NCBI GenBank assembly: GCA_001557505.1
Contig: LSAX01000006.1
Location: forward strand, 3,348,001-3,412,000
DNA: 64,000 nucleotides
Origin: Reticulascus tulasneorum
Lineage: Eukaryota; Ascomycota; Sordariomycetes; Glomerellales; Reticulascaceae
Direction: 5' to 3'
Shown in pieces: positions 47,101 to 56,956 of the stretch. Numbering within the stretch: the first letter of the stretch is position 1; every line of letters begins with the position of its first letter. A program made the position numbers and the translations under genes. The notes beneath the pieces are model-generated. The model was given only the letters and a program-made list of their open reading frames with translations, had not been told where the DNA came from and did not search any database.

Positions 47101-49155
47101 GACAGACAAGGAAAGGGTACAGATACTCACCCCTGGATACTCCCAATCGATGTCGATCCCGTCAATGCCCTCATCCTCGACAAACTGGGCAAGGTTGCTG
47201 GCAAAGGTGTCCCGGTTGTTTATGATGGCTGAACGGATGATATTGTAGGTCGCGGCCTCGGTCGAGTAGGCCCAGCCGCCGAAAGACACTATGCGTTTGA
47301 CGTTGGTGAGTGTCTTGAAGTCGTTCCATTGTCCAAGGGTGTCATTGATGACTGGCTTCCAGGTGTTTGGATCGATGTTGGCAAAACCCCAGTGAATATG
47401 TGTGTAGCTTCCGTCTGTGTTGGCGTTCTTTGACTTCAACCAAAGACACTCACGGCCGAGGTTCCAGGACTCATAATAGCCGATGCGCGAGAAAGTCGTC
47501 GGCGGCCCCGAGTTCTGCTGGATATCCGTGCCGCAGTTCGAGATGCAAGTGTTCTCGTAGCCCTTCAATTTGCTGCCTGGACCGCCACCAGGTGGCGCGT
47601 GGACCTCGCAGTGGGCCGGAAATACACCGCAGAACCCCCAGTTACTGCAACACGCTTTGAGAGGGCAGGGGTTGAGATCAGCTAGCGATATGGACTTGTC
47701 CGCCGGCGCTTTTGTGCCAGGGACCAGCGGACCACACTCCGCCACTTGCTGGGGTGGGGGCATGGCAGCCAAGCCGTCACTGACACACATGTTATAACCG
47801 ATCAACATGTCGTTACATGCGGTCCAGGCCCAAGTTTTTCCCTTGTTCCACTTCTCCAGGTCATCGCTGGTAACGCCATACAACGTGGCCAAAGAGTCAC
47901 AGGTGTCTCCGTTCCTGATGAGATGTGTTGCGCAGGTGCCATCTGGATTCGGGTTCGGCGGGTCAGGCTTAGGCTCTGTGTATGGATCACCAGGAGAACA
48001 ACAGACGTAATCATCGACTGCGAGACTCGAGCAGAGGTTCGGCTTGGGGTTATACTTGTAAAAGTCCGCACTTGAGATGCCGCACCGAGAGACGAGAGTG
48101 TCACAGCCATCGCCAGAGATGACCTGAGTATAGCGGCAGGTAGCGCGCTTGTTCAGACGATGATTTGGAGTTTGGATCCTGCGAAGCAAGCGGGAAGTGG
48201 AAGACGTTCTGCTGTTAAGGGTGATGTTGCTCCTTAAGGTGCCGTTGGAGTCCGCAGTTTCTAACACCTTCACCTTGGCCAGGTCACCTACAAACCTGAG
48301 AGCCTCACTTGTGGCACAAATTCCCCTGCTCCACTCCAATGCCGTCTTCTGCATTCCCGCAAGGTCTCCCGCTGTGTCGATGGAGACACCCAAAACTCGA
48401 CCTGGTATACGCCCGCTGTTACACAGCTGGACGACTGTGCGCTTTGATACAGAACCGTTTGTCTGCAGACTCAACGACAGGGCTTTGACCAACGACTCTA
48501 CGGTTGGTTTCCCAAGCTGCGGGCCGATGTAGAGGCCCGCAACTGTCCGTTTGAGGTATGCAAACAAGAAGTTCTCGTCACAGTTGTCTCGGACATGAAA
48601 GAACTTCCGCATGCCCTCTAGCAGACCATTGACGTCGCCGATATCTCCCTGGCCGCCGCCACTTGTAAACAGCGGCAATTCGGTTTGGACTTCCGCGCCG
48701 ACGGTAGTGCAGGCAGGCGCAGATTCGAGACTCGCTTTGAAGAGACCATTTGCTTTCTTCGGGTTCGATACAGACACGCCAGGGGCTAAGACGTCGACAG
48801 AACTAGAACCAAGCGTACAGCTGCGTATGAGAATGTTGGAAGTCGGGTCGTTCAAGGGCTGGGTAACGGAGAACTGCAGTAGCATGGGCGCTTGGCAGCG
48901 GCGGAGACGTTCGACGGACATGTAAGGGGTCCAGCTATGCATGTTTGAGTAGTCAACACATGGAAGCGGGCAGTCGTGTTGATCAGGGTAATAAGTGTTG
49001 GGATCACTAATTGGAGAAGGATCGCTCTCAGTTAATGGTGCCACGGCTTGCGTTCCGTCGAGGTTAATGGCCGAGTGGACAAGGGTGACCCCCCAAAGAA
49101 AGGGGGCTATGACAGACCACAGGCTCTTCGGCATCGCGAAGTCAACGGAGGGCAA
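44187..49155 (-). CDS. Secreted LysM-GH18 chitinase with C-terminal NucA/NucB-type nuclease domain (killer-toxin-like)
   Basis: Exons: 49155-47131, 47075-46793, 46726-46691, 46628-46365, 46297-45555, 45502-45406 and 45325-44187; six introns of 52-80 bases, every phase consistent, 1,528 aa (1,521 if started at 49134). Order of parts: signal peptide (about 8-29); unknown N-domain; dibasic NKR (336-338); LysM 340-387 and 408-458; chitin-binding-1-like CCSNWGFCG (502-510); GH18 from about 556 to 905 with catalytic DGIDIDWE (665-672); two cysteine-rich motifs (938-954, 986-1000); hydrophobic segment 1105-1142; Gly-rich linker ending GGGSKR (about 1249); then a NucA/NucB-like domain with CDRDEYPPAY (1368-1377) and AGQMWKGSCF. 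The front resembles subgroup-C chitinases related to the yeast killer-toxin alpha subunit. DNase activity and toxin role are inferred. Intact here. Confidence 0.88.
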
Positions 49156-49992
49156 GTAATGGATGTAGAAAAGGTAGAAACATGAGACACTCCGTCGTCA
49201 AAAGGATAGGGGCCACGTTTTAGGACATTATCTTATACGACCTCATGTGTAAGTCGAAGCTCGCAAACACCGAGCAATCTCCCGGAGAGGTGAGAGGAGT
49301 CGGATTGCAACAAGCGTGCCAAGAGCGTTGCCGCTTTCAGATGAGGGATCCCTCCTAGACGTCCACATTACACTCGAGAAAAATGCGACGTTACTTTAGA
49401 GAAGGAGATGTAAGCACTTGAGACTTCATGGTTAGAGACAACGGACCATGAGATTTCGATGGTCTTAGGTACATGTACGTTGCAGTCTGACTTTCTAGTT
49501 TCTCTTACTGGTACCAATCACGTCCCTATCCGATGTAATCCAGCCAAGTCCAATCGCCGTAAGCACCTACTGGGAAGTGTTGCCTATTCGTGGAATCTTA
49601 GTCTTTTGCCGGCGTTAGACGTAATTAGAGCAACTTGGCAAGTTTTAAGTGACGTGCAATACCGTTCTATAGATGTCTCTAAAGGTAGCAGCGAAGGATT
49701 CGAGAGCTAGTATTCGCTCCTTTTGACATGCCTGGGTGGGTCCACTAGTGGCGTTATTCTCATAATGATTAGGGTGAGGCAAGAAGTTGACACACGCCTT
49801 TACAGTGGAGGGTGCACAGTTAATCACGGCTTCGGGGCTCGCGTGCTAATAGGCCCACTCGGGTTCATATCGAAGAATTGTGCGGAATGCTAGAGTGTAG
49901 AACCGACATGTTTCTTTCATTGAAAGCGCGTGGCAACCACCTTCTTTATTCTGACTTCTCCTGTCACGTCTAATCTTTCCGAAATCTCGAAA
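49156..49992. promoter_or_regulatory. Divergent promoter region of the chitinase-nuclease and its neighbour
   Basis: 837 bases between two divergent starts. No gene seen. Shared regulation is possible, but no operator was identified. Confidence 0.45.
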
Positions 49993-50814
49993 ATGCCCAA
50001 GCTTTCTGAAGTTAGCTACTCGAGCGAGACATGCGTGTCCGCGATTCGCGACTACTATGGCTTCCTCACCAGAATGTATCTAAAGGAGACCAATGTCATA
50101 CAGCCGCCGGAAAGTGGCTGGCCTACGATAACCATGGAGAGCATGCGAGGACTAGGCAAGACGGAGGAGGTCATTTCGCTACTCCGACATCTACCTTATA
50201 TACTAGCACCTAAGGATGACAGAAACAAGGCCCATGGCGCCCCCTGGTGCTACTTCGCTGACTGGCAATGGCTCAGCAGTGCAGCAAGCCTCGGCCAAAT
50301 AGACTTCGAAGACCTCAGATTAGCTTCGGAGAGCGCGTCCTTGACGGACGACGTACCATCCTCGGTGGTAGGGCTCACGGACGGTGGAAGAGAAAATCCG
50401 ATCTTCTTACTCGATACAAAGCTTGGGATCATACACTGGCCCGAATGTCCTAACAAGATCAGATATGAGCCCTCGCGAGAGCCGATAGAGGACGACCCGT
50501 ACGACTACGCGGCAGAGAACGAGGCCGAATGGCGCAACGATGCTCCTGCTTGGACTGTTGTTGATTTTTTCGAGGTTATCAAGGACCAGTTCAAGAAGCT
50601 GCGCTATATCCCGACCAGCTCGCGGTCGGTACTAGACGTCTATGCCACGTTGGGTCCCGGCGCAGACGGGATGATAAACATGCTACAAGATATTTACCGC
50701 GAACACGGTTGGCCCGATCTCGGCCGTTATCGTAAGGCGGAGTGCCTGGAGGCTGTGCAGATGGCGTTGGAGGAGCACTACCCTAGTTATGCGGACAGTC
50801 GCCAAGATGAGTAG
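49993..50814 (+). CDS. Acidic cytosolic-looking protein, possibly SMI1/KNR4-like; candidate immunity protein
   Basis: Single exon, 273 aa from ATG 49993 (MPKLSEVSY); an in-frame ATG at 49930 would add 21 residues. No signal peptide or membrane segment, rich in Asp/Glu, so probably intracellular. Notable stretches: PPESGWPTITMESM, TEEVISLLRHLPYI, SSVVGLTDGGRENPIFLLDT followed by GIIHWPECP, then WTVVDFFEVIKDQFKKL and a helical C-terminus. The glycine/aspartate turn before a hydrophobic strand and the late DFFEVIK helix are reminiscent of the SMI1/KNR4 (SUKH) fold used by bacterial nuclease-toxin immunity proteins, but I cannot confirm the fold by eye. It is divergent from the chitinase-nuclease gene. 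The immunity role is inference from position, acidity and cytosolic character. Confidence 0.7.
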   Translation: MPKLSEVSYSSETCVSAIRDYYGFLTRMYLKETNVIQPPESGWPTITMESMRGLGKTEEVISLLRHLPYILAPKDDRNKAHGAPWCYFADWQWLSSAASLGQIDFEDLRLASESASLTDDVPSSVVGLTDGGRENPIFLLDTKLGIIHWPECPNKIRYEPSREPIEDDPYDYAAENEAEWRNDAPAWTVVDFFEVIKDQFKKLRYIPTSSRSVLDVYATLGPGADGMINMLQDIYREHGWPDLGRYRKAECLEAVQMALEEHYPSYADSRQDE

Positions 50815-51435
50815 ATGACTCTGTATCTAGTATGAGAAAGGCTCGCCACATGGACAATTTAGAGTTTGGTACGGCCCGGATAGCTCGGAACTATGATAAG
50901 TAGACATTCTCTTGCAGGTGACCAATATTGGGCGTTCCAATTTTAGTAAGGGGCTCCAGTAACCAAACACATGGGTCGTGAACAGTTTTAGCGCGGCTGT
51001 CCAAAAGTGGCAACCGTGGGGCCAGCGCCGATCTTGTCAAGCCAGGGTTACGTGACGAGAACAGAACCGGAGCAGGTGGATCGGTAGCATTTGGAAGGAG
51101 TCGAGAGCAATAAGGATGAAGACGGCCAATGTAAAATTTTTGTCTTTTAGTGCTGATGCTGATGCGATTGACCAGTTTGAGGGGGTCGGTTGCGCCTCCT
51201 CTCCTGCATGACTTCGGCTTGAATTTGCACAACCATCCATGTGTATACTAGTAAGCGAGAGGTATGGATGATGCATTTGGCAACTCTGTGACTTAGATTT
51301 CATAAGAATGGAAATACCTAGACCTGACTGACAATCATGTTCTATAACAAGGGCGAAATATCTTCGTCCAGCATCTCCTATCACCCACTATGCACACCAA
51401 GATCTTCACATAGTCCACTAGTCCACTCTTTTTTC
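50815..51435. other. Intergenic
   Basis: Promoter side of the LysM gene; minus-strand ORFs here have no domain. Confidence 0.5.
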
Positions 51436-52339
51436 ATGGCAACCATGAAGACAGCCATTCTTTTCCTCGCGGCTCATGCTACTGTGTCAGCAAGCTATGT
51501 AACAGTCATGTCCAGAGCAGTACAGACCGTCGTCGCAAGAGATCCATGGCAATGTGCAACGGAAAATCTCACTCAGTACTTCAAAGTCCCAAAGCCCACC
51601 GGGCACCTGTCCAATGCGCTTCAGTCCTATGGCGACGAGATGCTGAAAAGTTGCACAGGGCAACCATGTCCTCCCTTTGAGAAGTCACGCTGGTGCGCCT
51701 TCACCACCGCCGCGCCCTCGACTGTTCTCCCAGCCTACTCCTCCTACGGCAGCGTTGCCTCCTCGTGGTGGTCGGTTCACAGCTCTGCAGCAGTCTCTCT
51801 CTCGCAGGAGTGTCCAAGTACATGGTTCAATGCTGGAATGTTTGACATGCCTAATGGTCATGCGTGGTTAAACAACACCATTATCTTTGCAGCGTGCTAT
51901 GCGGAAGCTCATGTGCCAACTGAGCCCACGACCACGGCGCCAATCTCGACTACGACGTTAGCTACACCAACGTCAACTACCACCTCAAAAGCAGCCGCTC
52001 CAACGAAGCCCAGTCCGACTCAGCCAAACGTCTCTGAGAAATGTTAGTATTAACAACAACTGGAAAGATTCCGGGGCCTGTAGCACCACCTCGACTAATA
52101 GTAACTCATAGGTATTAACTGGTACTTTGTCGTCAGTGGCAATTGGTGCCAAAAGATTGCTGACCAGTTCAGCATCTCACTTGCGAATTTGTAAGTGATC
52201 GCAAGTTGATTGTCTCAGTTTTCCACCACTTCACGGAAGGACACTGACCTCACCAAACAGCTACGCATGGAACCCATTCATTGGGAACACCTGCGCCAAC
52301 CTCTGGCGCGACACCTACGTCTGTGTTGTCTCCAATTAA
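51436..52339 (+). CDS. Secreted LysM-domain protein (LysM effector type)
   Basis: Exons 51436-52042, 52112-52190 and 52261-52339; introns of 69 and 70 bases, in phase; about 254 aa. The start MATMKTAILFLAAHATVSA gives a signal peptide (the second Met at 51445 is equally possible). An N-terminal cysteine-containing region is followed by a Thr/Pro/Ser-rich linker (about residues 160-200), then a single C-terminal LysM: INWYFVVSGNWCQKIADQF + SISLANF|YAWNPFIGNTC...YVCV. LysM proteins of fungi bind chitin and can shield hyphae from chitinases or hide chitin fragments from hosts. Placed next to the chitinase-nuclease gene, it could protect the producer's own wall; that is inference. Confidence 0.87.
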
Positions 52340-52697
52340 GGGCGGCCATGTTTAATAGTAACTTACTTCGTATATCATTGGTGGTACCCGTTATTAAGTA
52401 AAGTCTTTCTAGTTCTATGTGGTGGTCATCGACTGCTCAGATACGTTTGGCTTTTCACTGTGCTGCAGCTTTGTTTTCTACAGAAATTCGGAGAAGAGAT
52501 GTCAAATGCGAGGTCACACACTGAGAATACGATGCAAGTATAGGTCGTGTAGATCACTTAAGATTCTTCGATTTTCTCTCAGAGACCCAAGCAACAGAGC
52601 AAGACGCTTAAAGTAAATCTTTTACCACGGAGCCAGTCACAGCTACCTATTCCTTACTCCATTGAGGCATTTACTTCGGCCAGCCTCCATCTTCTCT
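52340..52697. other. Convergent intergenic region
   Basis: No gene seen. Confidence 0.5.
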
Positions 52698-53592
52698 CTA
52701 CTCGATAAGGGAGTGAGCTTCATACTCTGGATACCCAATTTTCATACCAAGTAGACTTATTGCCAGATGATAGTTTGTCCATTGAACCTTCTTAGCGATA
52801 GCGACACGCATCCGATATTCCCAGTCCCAAACCCAGCGTGGTGGCTGGAAATGAAAGTACTCAAACAAGGTAATTGTTCCATGGTCCTCTAAGAAATCAG
52901 ATGAATGGAAGATGGCTCTGATGTGGACCCCGAGAGCCTTCTGAATCAGCCAGTCCTGTACCCGGGGTATTGGCTGCATGGCGTTATAGATGGCCCTCAA
53001 CCACAGTGGAGTGTCGTAGAGACCGAAGTAAGCATCAGCATCCTGTACAATGCTGCAAATAAGATGTTCCATTCGCCGTGCTTCTACTGATGATTCCAGC
53101 TTTGCGATCGCGGTGATGTCTGTCCTGCCTAAACGTCCAAACATACCCCATCCGCCTGACGATTCAGGAACTGCAGTCCCGGGAACTCCACAGTCCATGT
53201 TGAGAAGATACCACTCGCCAGTGATGTTTGTTATCGTGTTGCAAGAGAGCCCGTCATTGTGTAGATGAACAAGGGATACCAGCGGCTGCCGGGTGGAACT
53301 TCGATCATCATTACCCCAGGCTTTGACTTGGATGGGGAAAATTCGAATGTCACGACATACAGTCGGGTAAGAGGTCCAGAAACACCAGTGATTTCCTGGG
53401 CGGGACATAGTATCGCGCGAGTGCCTCAAATCGCGTTTGTTGGTTGGTATTGCGGCGGCGATGAACGCAATTCCAGAAGCGAGAGTGGATGGGATGGTAG
53501 CTCAGAGCCCAGTGGAGTACCACAATCGTCGCAATTGTGGCACCGACATAGAAAGGAATATAATCTATGTTTCTTTCCCTCGATGGCGGCAT
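52698..53592 (-). pseudogene. Disrupted gene of unknown function with an N-terminal membrane segment
   Basis: From ATG 53592 the frame gives MPPSRERNIDYIPFYVGATI and a hydrophobic helix, then ALARYYVPPRKSLVFLDLLP and a stop at 53350. A second frame, overlapping from about 53429, continues with RDIRIFPIQVKAWG and then NDGLSCNTITNITGEWYLL, DCGVPGTAVPESSGGWGMFG and a helical C-terminus to 52698. A third frame in between also reads protein-like (GVMMIEVPPGSRWYPLF). I found no GT-AG intron that joins them in phase. The simplest reading is one gene with two small indels near 53280-53360. An unusual intron is the alternative. No named family recognised. Confidence 0.5.
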
Positions 53593-54250
53593 TTGGGGAT
53601 GGAAGGGTGATGTGCTCGGGGAAAGGATGCATGGAAGTGGTGGGCTTGGAAGAGTGAGATGTGAAATGGAAGGGCGGCTAAGGGCTTCATTGTGGCACGG
53701 ACGACACCAACCAACAGGCTGGTAAATCGGATATTGTCTCTCCACTCAGCTGTCGAAGAGAAGCCATGCACTGCATAAGGTAGTAGGACAGGGCGCAATA
53801 TCGGAGATGAGATGCTAACCCCAGCAACAATCCCCAATTGTTGGCGGCTCGAAGTATGCTGCTCTACGACGTCCGAAAGCAAGACACTGCTGTATCCGAA
53901 AGCGAGAACTCTAGTCCGTACGTACGACATCCGAAAGCGAGATTCCAGAGAGCGATATTACTGGTCAGTCAGAACAGGCAGTCGGTAATCCTTAACAAAT
54001 ACTAGCATCCAAGCATCGAGGCACGTGAGTAGTAAGCACGGTATGATCGAAACCCCAGCGCACTCGAACCAATAGAGAAAAGGCCACAAACCTGCTCAGA
54101 CAGATACCGCACGCCGTCCGCTTCCCGCATCATCGGCTAGCTTGATGAACTAGAGCATGCGAAGGGCCATCGACGCTCCTTATGAACACCTCACGATCCA
54201 AAACCACCTTCACCTTTGCCCCGTAGAGGTTTAGTGCCCTAGCGATTATT
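53593..54250. other. Intergenic
   Basis: No gene seen. Contains near-duplicate short stretches around 53870-53945 (GTCCGAAAGC, ATCCGAAAGCGAGA repeated). Confidence 0.45.
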
Positions 54251-56161
54251 ATGGATTCCCTGCCAGAGCCGTTCACATATACCCCATTCTCCGAACGCGG
54301 CTCCATTCGTGTGGTTACGCTCCTGCCTGGTGAGTTTAAGGCCGCCATCGAATGCGAGATTCTCCATATCTGCAGCGAATTGGAGTCGCCGCCGTCTTAC
54401 GAAGCCTTGTCATACGTCTGGGGAGATGCAAATGACACCACTCCCATAGTTGTGAACGGCCGCAGGTTCTATGTTACTGTCAACCTAGAATGTGCTCTAC
54501 GGTACCTTCGGCTGCTTGACGCCAAGCGGCTGCTCTGGATTGACGCTATTTGCATCAACCAACATGATGACCGCGAGAAAGAGATTCAAGTCAGAGCTAT
54601 GGCCGCCATATATAAACAGTCTACCAAGGTCCTGATATGGCTGGGGGAAGAAACGGATCTCTTGATTCATCGGGACGGTCCTTCACTAATGCCAACATCC
54701 GATATCTTTGAGATCATTTCAGAAATCGCAAACGGGCGAAGTGTAGCACATTTAGTGGGTGATAACCCGTGGGATCGATGGACGCCTTCACTACTGTATT
54801 TCTTGAGAAGGGTGTGGTTCAGGCGATTGTGGGTTGTACAAGAGACAGCAATGACCCTCAATCCAACGCTGATCTGTGGCGACTCGTCGATCCCGTGGGC
54901 CCTTCTGTACGGGGCCCACCGACGTCTGGGCGCAACCCTAGGATTCACGGCCAACGGCGCAGTGTCCATGCGAACTGCCTTTCAGAACTATGATGCCTTG
55001 GTCAATTGTTGGACAATGCAACGATACTGGCAAGATGACAAGGCCATACCAGCGGAGGAATTTGCGCGGCGGCTTATGCGCTTGCTTTTCGCGCTCCGGG
55101 GAAATTTCCTGTGTTCGGATGAACGAGATCGCCTGTACGGGATTATCGGCATGGTTGGCCATCCGGAGCTGTCGATGCCAATATCGGTTGACTACCAGAA
55201 AAGCGCGGCCATCGTGTTTAGAGATCTTGCAGTGTTCCTGATAGAGTCCCGCAAGTCTCTTGATTTCCTGATAGGCGACCGCGCAAGTTTCGACGCGTCT
55301 GAATACCCTGGGAAACCTTCATGGGTTCCAACATGGAAATCATATTCGACCTACACGCGCGGCCTTTATTTCTTACCAGATGTCTGGACCCGTGGGGAAG
55401 AGGAGGGGCCACGGGACTGCCCTTTGGCCGATTATCGTCTGAGTGAGGACCACAATGTTCTATACGTGAAGGGTTCAGTCATAGGCGGTATAATCGGTAT
55501 TGGGACGCCACCTCCTTACTACCCAAGCGATTCTCCAACTAGCTCCGGACACAACAAGTATCGGAGAGCACTCAGCCAGCTGTTGATAATGTGGGAGACG
55601 GAGGTAGTTCACCTGCCACTGTCGCGAGCCAGAAACAGAGACAACGAAACTGAAAAAGCATATAGTGAGATGTTAACACTGTGGAAGACCGAGAAAGTTC
55701 CGCTTCCATCACTGCTTGCCAGCTACGCCACGGAGAAAGATCTCATTTTGGAATTTAGAAGATCACTTTTCCACACCCAGGAGCCAGGATCACGGAGTAC
55801 TTCCGTTTCAGAACATCAGTGCTACGAGGCTCTCCTCGGGCGCGGAGATTGCAGTAATGAAGAAGATGATGAGCTGAACGTTGAAGTAGGCAGCTTCGCA
55901 TACTTCAAGTGGCGGGAAATTCACGACATGATACCCTTCCGCCTGTCATCTGGACAGTTCGGTATGTTGGAGTTTGACATGGATATATATCAGGGCGAAA
56001 TTCTCATAGTTTTGTTCTCTGGTGGCCCCGGACCGGTAGCTATCTGTAAGGAGAGTGGAGGCTACCGATACAAAGGTCCCTGCTATGTTCACGGCCTAGG
56101 TGAGGAGTCCTGGCAAGCTATTTTAGATAGCGGGAATAGTGTAGAGTTTGCGTTAATATAG
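54251..56161 (+). CDS. HET-domain protein, intact
   Basis: Single exon, 636 aa. The HET domain begins at about residue 50 with YEALSYVWGD, followed by LLWIDAICINQHDDREKEIQ (94-113) and IYKQSTKVLIWLGEE. Further on are the family features LRRVWFRRLWVVQE, DERDRLYGIIGM and KPSWVPTWKSYS. It ends in an ordinary C-terminal segment (YVHGLGEESWQAILDS). HET proteins cause incompatibility-type cell death; the partner and trigger are unknown. Together with the HET gene at 42-44 kb it brackets the chitinase-nuclease region. Confidence 0.92.
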   Translation: MDSLPEPFTYTPFSERGSIRVVTLLPGEFKAAIECEILHICSELESPPSYEALSYVWGDANDTTPIVVNGRRFYVTVNLECALRYLRLLDAKRLLWIDAICINQHDDREKEIQVRAMAAIYKQSTKVLIWLGEETDLLIHRDGPSLMPTSDIFEIISEIANGRSVAHLVGDNPWDRWTPSLLYFLRRVWFRRLWVVQETAMTLNPTLICGDSSIPWALLYGAHRRLGATLGFTANGAVSMRTAFQNYDALVNCWTMQRYWQDDKAIPAEEFARRLMRLLFALRGNFLCSDERDRLYGIIGMVGHPELSMPISVDYQKSAAIVFRDLAVFLIESRKSLDFLIGDRASFDASEYPGKPSWVPTWKSYSTYTRGLYFLPDVWTRGEEEGPRDCPLADYRLSEDHNVLYVKGSVIGGIIGIGTPPPYYPSDSPTSSGHNKYRRALSQLLIMWETEVVHLPLSRARNRDNETEKAYSEMLTLWKTEKVPLPSLLASYATEKDLILEFRRSLFHTQEPGSRSTSVSEHQCYEALLGRGDCSNEEDDELNVEVGSFAYFKWREIHDMIPFRLSSGQFGMLEFDMDIYQGEILIVLFSGGPGPVAICKESGGYRYKGPCYVHGLGEESWQAILDSGNSVEFALI

Positions 56162-56956
56162 CTGACAAGGGCTTCACGGTGCCAGTTTTGACATTGCGGC
56201 TGCCGGTTCACTCGGGCAGATCTCAACGTCTTCGGTATATGCTGTTAAAGCAGAATCATAAATTCAATTATCCTTAAACGGCGTTTATATGATCGCAATT
56301 ATTTGAGATTCTTTTTCCTTACATTTTTCTCGCAGAAGAGGATGCTTCATACCAAACAAGGTAGTCGCTTGCCTCCCGGACGTAGAGTATGCCAGTACTA
56401 TAGCGATCAGGCCAGTCATTCTTTTCGACAACCAACAAGGCATTGCAAAGAACTCTGGTTAGTGGCTAAGGCGGTATACTGTGGCAGTATACTCAACAGG
56501 GCTCGAAATGTCCACCTATCGAAAGCACTGTGTGGTGAAATATGCAGGCATCCATGAACTTAACGCTACTTGCTCAAACTTACTGCGTGGTAGGATATCA
56601 TTCAGGCCGCTAAGATATCAGCCACTTTTGGATGCCATTTTGTACTGACAAAGTACTTCTAGGTAGTAACCTGATTTGTGCCCAAACTTGCATAGAGTTT
56701 GAATAAGATTAGGCCTCAAAGTTGTTCCAAAGCCATGCGGGAGGCCCGCGTAAGCTGATAAGGTTTCCCGACGCATTGCCTCCGCAGATTAACTCTTGTC
56801 ATCAGTACCGCTATCAACCCATCAATCTTTCTGTTGGGTCCTACCTCGAGTCACTTTGTTCACTCATAGTCTTCGCAAGCCGTGACCTCTAGCCACCAGC
56901 ACCATTGCCTATTTTGCCTTACAATCTTTAGTCAATCGTCCAACATATCGTCCAGA
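56162..56956. other. Intergenic
   Basis: No gene recognised; upstream of the helicase gene. Confidence 0.5.
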
